DNA of 64,000 nucleotides from Gnetum montanum (lineage: Eukaryota; Streptophyta; Gnetopsida; Gnetales; Gnetaceae). Positions 57,916 through 64,000 of the stretch are shown one piece after another. Numbering within the stretch: the stretch's first letter is position 1; each line of letters starts with the position of its first letter. The notes beneath the pieces are model-generated. The model saw only the letters and a list, made by a program, of their open reading frames with translations. It searched no databases and had not been told where the DNA came from. The position numbers and the translations under genes are program-made. Location: contig MNCI01008302.1 in NCBI GenBank assembly GCA_015680685.1, positions 81,911 to 145,910 on the forward strand. The letters run 5' to 3'.

Positions 57916-59200
57916 CTAACTATGTTTTGGTGGGGTCCTCAGGTTTGTGGATAAGCAAGGTCCTAGATGGGAAGGTTTTGGAGACAATGTAAGGTCCCTC
58001 CCATAGTGTTTGAAACTTGGTCGGTTGAGATACATGTGAGGGATTCCAATACAACACCTTATCTCCACATCTAAATGTGACCTTCCAAATCCTAAGATCA
58101 TGTCGATTTTTTTTGTAGGCCTTGTGGATCTCATTGGAAGATAGGGCCACTAATCAGTTCTCATCTAGCACACTTAAATTGATAAGTTTTTCACATTGTG
58201 CTAGCAGGAGGTCAAGGCCCAAGTCACTGGCGGTGGATAGTGTGCGGAGTTGGGCCTGAATTGGAAGTGTTGGTAACTTTCCGTACACTAACTCATAGGG
58301 AGAGTACCCTATAGGAAGTTTTCAAGTGGAGCAATAGGCCCATAGGGTATCGTTAAATTTGGAACTCCAATCCCTCCTGTATTTGCTAATGGTTCGGGTA
58401 AGGATCTTGGTGATCTCCCTATTGGTAACTTCAGCTTGCCCATTGGCTTGGGGGTGATAGGATGTTGTAAATTTATGCGTGACCCCCCAAGTGTTGCATG
58501 AGTTTCTGAAAAGTGACACCCGTGAAATAAGTCCCATTATCATAAATAAGTGCACGTGGCACTCCAAACCTATTGGCAATTTGTTGCTAAAAAAATCTTG
58601 CAGTGGTGTTGAAAGAATAGTCGACAATGGCTACCGCTTCTACCCATTTTGTACAGTAGTCCACGGCTACAATGATGTATGCCTTTCCATTTGATAGGGG
58701 TGTGATGGACCCCATGAAGATGATACCCTAGATGTCGAACGGCTCTAGTGGTTGGATACACTATTGAGGTCCCTCCAACGATGCCGACATCCCACCATCT
58801 TTTTGGCATCGTTCATAGGAGCTGGCAAATCAATGTGTGTCCCTAAAAATTGTAGGCTAGTAATACCCTGCAAGCAGGATCTTAATGGCTATGCAGCGTC
58901 CAGCATAGTGGCCCCCACAAGGACCCTCATGAGCATCTTGGAGGATGCGCAGTATATCATCATCAAGGACACACCATCGAAATAGGCCATCTATGCACAC
59001 CTTGTAAAGGTGGCTATTGATTTTCATGAAATGCTTGGCCTTATGGAGAAACTGTTGTTTCTGCCGATGGTTCCACTCCTTGGGCAAATCTTGGGTTGTG
59101 AGGTAGGTGAGGATGTGGTTGAACCAAGGGGATTCCTTGGGCACTTGTGGATCGACTGCACTGGTGAAGAGGAGTGCATCTGGAAATTGATCAGAGAGGG
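57916..59200 (-). pseudogene. Integrase of Athila-D
   Basis: Zinc-binding part near 58857-59144 (AHEGPCGGHYAG). In the core the first Asp is lost: GIIFMGSI stands where the family has GIDFMGP. The second Asp remains (LIYDNGTYF), and the Glu is in NGQAEVTNREI (58322-58627). C-terminal domain at 57920-58150 with FRCGDKVLYW and WEGPYIV. A TAG replaces the Trp before GIIFMGS. Inactive. Confidence 0.85.
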
Positions 59201-59640
59201 GCTCCTCCTCTTCTATGTCATCCCATCGTAACTAAGACAAGTGGTCAGCCACCACATTCTCGGTCCCCTTCTAGTCTACCATGGTGAGATCAAACTCCTG
59301 AAGAATCCCCAGCCACCGAATGATTTGGGGGCTCACCATTGGTTTGTTCATCAAGAACCGAATAGCATTGTGGTTAGTATGCACGAAGACCTTGTGTCCA
59401 AGCACATAGTGCCAGAATTTTTCCAAGGTGAACACCACCGCCATCAACTCCTTCTCGATGGTGGTGTAGTTCAATTGAGTGCCCACAATGCTATGACTTG
59501 AACAATGGATATAATATGGATGTTTTTGATAATCACACTGTGTCAGCACGGCTCCCAAGTTGTAGTTGGATGCATCCATCATGATGTGAAAAGGCTTGAA
59601 CCAATCAAGTGCCTGTAGAAATAGAGTTTCTATGAGTTTT
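59200..59640 (-). pseudogene. RNase H of Athila-D
   Basis: Open at 59271-59582. MMDASNYNLGAVLTQ carries the first catalytic Asp, NYTTIEKELMAVVFTLEKF the Glu, and VHTNHNAIRFLMNKP stands where TDH.A is usual (Asp replaced by Asn). Ends ILQEFDLTMVD, as usual in Athila. Confidence 0.85.
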
Positions 59641-60680
59641 TGTTTCAGTGCTTAGAACGTAGATTCGCACTCCTTGGTCCAGATGAACAGAGCATCTTTC
59701 TTTGTAAGTTCTACCAACGGCTTAGCGATCTTCGAGAAGTTTTCAATGAAGCACCAGTAGTAACCAGTGTGGCCAAGGAATGACTGAACATCTTTTATAG
59801 TGCTTGTTTGGTGGGTGATTCCTTGGATGACCCTGATCTTTTCAGGATCCATGCTAATCCCTATCTATGAGATGTGATGCCCCAGTACAATGCCTTCTTG
59901 GATCATCAAATGGCTTTTCTACCAATTGAGTCACAGATTAGTGTCTACACACCTTTTCAGAACCTACTCAAGATGGTCCAAGGCTTGCTCGAACATGGCC
60001 CATAGGTAGAGAAGTCATCCTTGAAGACTTCTATCCCATTGCCAATTTGTTACTGGAAGATGCTGAGGACAAGGCATTGGAACATAGCAAGCATATTACA
60101 CAAGCCAAAGGGCATCTTATTGCATGCGAAAGTCCCCCATGCACTTGTGAAAGTTTTTTTGGCTTGATCTTTGGGTGCTATTTGGATGTGGTTATAACCA
60201 CTATAACCATCCAAAAAGTTGTAATAGTGGTGACCTACGATGGTGTCCAACACCTGGTCCACAAATGAGAGTGGAAAGTGATCCTTGTAGGTAGCCATGT
60301 TGAGCAGCCGAAAATCAATATAGACCCTCCATTTGCCACCTTTCTTTGGCATGATAATGAATGGGATGACCCATTTTCTATCGCCAATAGAATAGATGAA
60401 CCCCACCTTTAGCAATTGCTCAATTTCATCTTTGAAGACCTGCTTCAATTTGGGGTTCAATCGTCTTTGTGGTTGTTGCCATGGCTTCATGGAGTGGTTA
60501 ATATAGATCTGATGTTGGCAAACCCTGGGATCAACTCTAGTTATCTTAGGATACGACCATGAAAATGCAGCATCCCATTTGTTTACCACCTTTAGCAATC
60601 TCTTCTTCTGTTCAGGAGCAAGGGTGGCATTGATAAGTACCGGCTTTCCATTTTGCAAAAATGCGTATTCCAAGTGAGCC
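59640..60680 (-). pseudogene. Reverse transcriptase of Athila-D
   Basis: The N-terminal half is open over 207 codons (60050-60673): QPQRRLNPKLKQVFKDEI, WVIPFIIMPKKGGKWRVYI, NMATYKDHFPLSFVDQVL and FTSAWGTFACNKMPFGL. The catalytic box, near 60015-60035, reads VFKDDFSTYG, so the Met of FMDD is Lys while both Asp persist. Downstream 59652-59852 has GHTGYYWCFIENFSKIAKPL. One shift separates the halves. Confidence 0.9.
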
Positions 60681-61200
60681 GGTAAAGACTTTAGCTCTAG
60701 GGGCTCTTTTTTGACACTCTCAGGGATTTTCAGCTTTCCCCAGTCATCGTGGTCATCAACAGTGGAGACCTATTGATGAACCTCTTCCATTTTTTCCATG
60801 CTTTCAATGTAGGCTTGTACAAGCCCCTTAGACAGTTCCATGTACAATGCGCTGCTAGTAGGATCAGCTATCAACCACTAGGTGCCCTCTTGGTTAGTGG
60901 CTGCTATGTACAGGCATTGTTGAATAGGTGATTCCTTGGTACACCAACTGCATGCTTGAATGGATATCCACTTAGCGGACTATAACTGCTACACATAGTT
61001 GCACCCTAAGTCACTATACGCAATGCATGGAACGAGCTTCTTCTCGATCTTCCTAAAAGGATTTTCCTTTGAAATTTCAAGGGACAGATCTCGAAGTCCT
61101 AGTCGTGCATCGACCATGCTCAGCCAGGCCCTCTCCATGATGATTGGGAAGTTCCCCTTGCAGTTCTCCAAGTAGATGACCAGGAAATCAGCAGGAAAGA
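60680..61200 (-). pseudogene. Protease and pro-RT linker of Athila-D
   Basis: At 60989-61171 the minus frame has GNFPIIMERAWLSMVDARLGLRD, the second conserved protease element (usually FPIILGRPWL). The active-site Asp box is not clearly readable; the linker to RT is decayed. Confidence 0.65.
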
Positions 61201-62424
61201 ACCACCCACAAACATGGGGGATGCCACCTCCAAGGCATCCAAGGATTCATGATTGTCTTGCTTCCACCCTTGGAATTGACGTCTCAAGTTCTCCACTCTG
61301 GAGTACGTTTGATACTTGTCATTGAAAATTTCAAGCATCGTACTCCATCTTCCAATTGATTTTGGTTCCAAGAACCAGTACTAGTTTTCTGATTCCTTGA
61401 TGAGTGTGCAAGGGAACAACTTCAGCCTTTTCCAATCATTGTCAACGTTTTGCAAGGTGCAGGCATCATGGAATGCCTACAAGTGAGTTTGCGGATCACA
61501 GTTATATCCCCCTTCAAATCTGGGGATGTTCTTCATGTCCACGCGCTTGATCCGGCTATCCTTCATGTGCCTACTAGGGACTTGAACTACCTTAGCAATC
61601 TGGAGCATGCTCCAAGTAGCCAACAATGGCTCATCTGAGTCATAGTCCTACTGAGGGCCATGACATCTGTGATGATTCCAGCTACCCCTTCTTTCATGCC
61701 GACAAGCATCACGTGATTGATCGCGCATTTCCTCACGTTGTCCCTTTCGAACCTTTTTACCACCATCCTTTCACTCTTTTCTACCCTGGTTATGATCCAA
61801 GCCTGAGCTAGATGAAGTTGTAGGAGAGCGAGAGGATGGAGAAGAAGGAGAGGTATCGCCACCGCTCCGATGTCGATCTCCCCCTCTACCCTAATGACAG
61901 CCTCGATTAGCCTACCCATCCTTGCTATGTGACCCTCCATCCCCTTGAGGATCTTGGTCACTTAGAGGCTTGTTCTAAATGATGGATTGGAGGATCTACT
62001 GCCCCAAGGAAAGTTCGGTTGAATGGGTGTCATAAAAGACGGGATCCCCATCATCTTGTAGCCCTTACGAGAATAAGGGGTTACTGAATTGTTTCCTCTT
62101 CAGATGTTCATATCTGTCCACCTTCTACTAGTCTCGTGCTCATTGAGCCTCACTGGGACGATAGTCTCGGTAGTCATGGTCCTTCATGACATACTCCACT
62201 CCACGGTCCTGGATGCCTAGTCTGCCAAGATTGTGAAATAGCATCACAGGAGCCGATCGGTCGAGTGGTAGTACGATGTTGCCCTCCATATCCCGCCATC
62301 GTAGATGCTCATCCTAATGTAGGACAAAAGTGAAGTTAAGGACATAATCATCAGGATACTTGTACACCACCCAACATTCTTGTGGCACTGGTGGGTTGGA
62401 TACCTCTCTTCTGTGAGAAGACAT
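61200..62424 (-). pseudogene. Gag of Athila-D
   Basis: ATG at 62424 (MSSHRREVSNPPVPQECW), about 165 bases inside the LTR. Then YKYPDDYVLNFTFVL, a Ser/Gly/Arg-rich middle (near 61.8 kb), the conserved NIPRFEGGYNCDPQTHL ... AFHDAC and the core IFNDKYQTYSRVENLRRQFQGWKQ (61120-61371). Homologous to Athila-C gag. Numerous TAG/TGA stops; the knuckle is not visible, and the gag-protease joint seems shortened by a deletion near 61.2 kb. Confidence 0.78.
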
Positions 62425-62571
62425 ATTGGACGTTAGATGGTCCATGTAATCGTTGTACCTTACTATTTACTTTAATCCACCTAGTGTGCATAAATGTTTC
62501 TATCCTGGGTCCATTCCAATGACTTGAATGGTAATTTCACTAAGATTAGATGACACATGTAAGAATAATAG

Positions 62572-62589
62572 TCCTAGGCAACGGCAATA
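62572..62589 (-). other. tRNA-Asp-type primer-binding site of Athila-D
   Basis: Minus strand TATTGCCGTTGCCTAGGA against TGGCGCCGTTGCCGGGGA expected for tRNA-Asp; 13 of 18 agree, including the run GCCGTTGCC. Directly next to the 5' LTR. Confidence 0.75.
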
Positions 62590-62590
62590 A

Positions 62591-63442
62591 TGATGAGCGG
62601 CTAGGTACCCCTACGCCCAACCATACGAATCACGGGCATTCACACGTGACTCGGTCGAATTCCATAGACTGTAAGCACTGAACATACACCAGACTCTAAC
62701 CAACGAAACCTTGGGTTAGAACAGTCGTTGCCTTCCTAATATCACTTGTGATGTTCTGTTTGCTATGGTTAAGTGAGATTAAGGCTAATGATTTTTATAG
62801 CTTTTTACTTATCTTTTGGCAACTAACTATCTTGGAAAGTAAGGTTAGAGTATTAATTAATCTAAGATTATCTTAATCTAAATCCTAACTACTCCTAGCA
62901 TAAGTATCTGATCCCATCTTTTGGGCACATTCTAAGCATCCCCTAAACACTACTGGGTTACCAGACGTTAAGCGTCACTGGGTTACCAAGTGTTGGGTTT
63001 ATGTTCGAGATGGTCGTACTTATGGTCTTTACAATCTTATGAGAGAGCAAAAGTGATTAAAATATTAACAACATACACTTAAGTAATTATCAAAGCGTAA
63101 ACATATTAAACTAATTAATGCAATAAATGACTAAGTCGAAATGTTGTAAGGAATTCTTGAAGAGTTCATCTTTATTGCCTTCACGCCAATGGGCTCAGAT
63201 ACATCAACACTCGAATAAAGAGCCGATCACTTTTCTTACACCTGCTACGAGCAGTTAGAAAATATTCTATCTCCTATGGGAACAAACTGCAAGAACTTCT
63301 CTACAACTAATTGAAAGGTACCTAAATGAGGCAGAAGGCCCTCTTATTTATAGGCCGAAATAGGCTCTGCGTAAACGGGGCCATGTCGATGCAGCTGCGT
63401 ATACGTGGCCTAGTCGACACATCGACTAATGACACTTCATCA
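62591..63442 (-). repeat. 5' LTR of Athila-D
   Basis: 852 bases, same ends as the 3' LTR; TATA box (minus) at 63345-63352. The stretch around 62750-62940 is almost identical to 51932-52120. A deletion in U3 removed about 35 bases present in the 3' LTR. Confidence 0.92.
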
Positions 63443-63447
63443 ATCGC
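63443..63447. repeat. Target-site duplication of Athila-D (right copy)
   Basis: ATCGC, identical to 51767-51771. Confidence 0.9.
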
Positions 63448-63786
63448 TAACATGATGACTATTAACATTGCCAATGTCACTAGAAGCCTATAAAAAAAAC
63501 AATTTAGACAATTAGTAACCATGATAACCTACAAATACAACTATGACCAACAAAAAATAAATAAAATTTATAACTTAAAGCTAACCACCAAAAATACTTC
63601 TTTTCTAAACTTTGGGAGAATCAAGGGCAATGTCTTTGGGGGAAATTTTCTAGAGACCCACTTTGAGGCATATGATGTAGCATGTTTGGTAGCCCTTTCT
63701 TATAACCTTCGAGGAATGCTCTCTACATTTGAAGACACATTAAGAAACTCATCAAACTCGAACCCTTGCTCAGGATCCTACCTTAT
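63448..63786. other. Flanking sequence between Athila-D and the next LTR
   Basis: A-rich at first, then mixed. The plus frame at 63521-63871 runs into the next LTR and has no family motif. There is no tRNA-like primer site next to 63787, so that LTR is more likely the left (3') LTR of a minus-strand element. Confidence 0.4.
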
Positions 63787-64000
63787 TGATGAGTGGCGAC
63801 ATACCCCTACACTCAACCATATGAAACGAGCGTCGCATGCACGATCCGGTCGAACTCTACAGATGGAGTAGTTGTGGCACCTAGATAGTTAGCCTTAGGT
63901 CGTAGTTCACTGTCTTCCCATCTAGACTAGTTTTGCATATGTCACGTATGGTTTAGTCTAGATGAGGTGTATGATGTGTTCTAATTCTAACGTTACTCCT
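63787..64000 (-). repeat. Left part of an Athila-type LTR (Athila-E), continues beyond window
   Basis: Starts TGATGAGTGGCGAC and is collinear with 40993-41200 of the Athila-C LTR (ACCCCTACACTCAACCATA, GTTCA(C/T)TGTCTTCCCATCT). Only the first 214 bases are in view. Confidence 0.85.

Larger units (their letters stand above)
51772..63442 (-). mobile_element. Athila-D: complete 11.7-kb Athila-type retrotransposon
   Basis: LTRs 51772-52657 and 62591-63442 start TGATGAGCGG and end TTCATCA. Minus-strand order: LTR, tRNA-Asp-type primer site, gag, protease, RT, RNase H, integrase, spacer, internal U3-like block, coiled-coil ORF, polypurine tract, LTR. The RT box (VF.DDFS.YG) and RNase H (NYTTIEKELMAVVF) are those of the Athila lineage, which often carries an extra ORF behind pol. 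Long LTR stretches are nearly identical and the target duplication is perfect, so it looks like the youngest insertion here. Confidence 0.92.

Noticed and set aside
63521-63871. 116-codon plus ORF near the right edge
   Set aside because: Runs into the Athila-E LTR and has no recognisable motif.
1-64000. tRNA, rRNA or other RNA genes
   Set aside because: No cloverleaf-like or rRNA-like sequence recognised by eye; only primer-binding sites related to tRNA ends were found.

Overview
This window looks like intergenic DNA from a large-genome seed plant. It is AT-rich and contains no bacterial, organellar or intact host gene set. Almost all of it is nested, decayed LTR retrotransposons of the Ty3/gypsy superfamily. 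The lineage calls rest on protein motifs, primer-binding sites and paired LTRs seen here. The species cannot be fixed from the sequence; a gymnosperm or another very large genome would fit.

Layout. Tat-A is a giant minus-strand Tat/Ogre-like element. Its 3' LTR is at 1-826 (cut by the window edge) and its 5' LTR at 45832-47254. Its pol is at 2.0-5.3 kb and its gag-protease at 41.9-45.1 kb. Two elements are nested in it. Tat-B (14342-33241, 18.9 kb, minus) has two full LTRs of about 1.86 kb. Athila-C (about 33.5-41.85 kb, minus) has gag and a 3' ORF but no pol. To the right lie a decayed plus-strand Tat gag-protease fragment (Tat-F, 48.0-51.25 kb), a complete Athila-type element (Athila-D, 51772-63442, minus, with a perfect 5-bp target duplication) and the edge of another Athila LTR from 63787.

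Two things stand out. First, both Tat elements carry a plus-strand (antisense), intron-containing gene between protease and reverse transcriptase, where Ogre-type elements are known to have an intron. Its second and third exons read as an FCP1/NIF-like HAD phosphatase domain with the catalytic aspartates replaced. Splice acceptors, branch points and intron phase agree between the two copies. In Tat-B the gene has its own TATA box and runs on into a retrotransposon-protein-like part, an acidic repeat and a coiled coil. Short tandem repeats related to each other lie on both sides of it and again downstream of integrase.

Second, Athila-C and Athila-D both have, upstream of a sense-strand coiled-coil ORF in the env position, an internal block that resembles the element's own LTR U3. 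It carries a TATA box, an internal copy of the polypurine tract and a splice-acceptor-like site just before the ORF start. Athila-C appears to be a non-autonomous element that kept gag, this internal promoter module and the coiled-coil ORF but lost pol.

All coding regions are decayed by stops and frameshifts; in the stretches I read, many stops are TAG. Gene boundaries are therefore approximate unless a motif fixes them.
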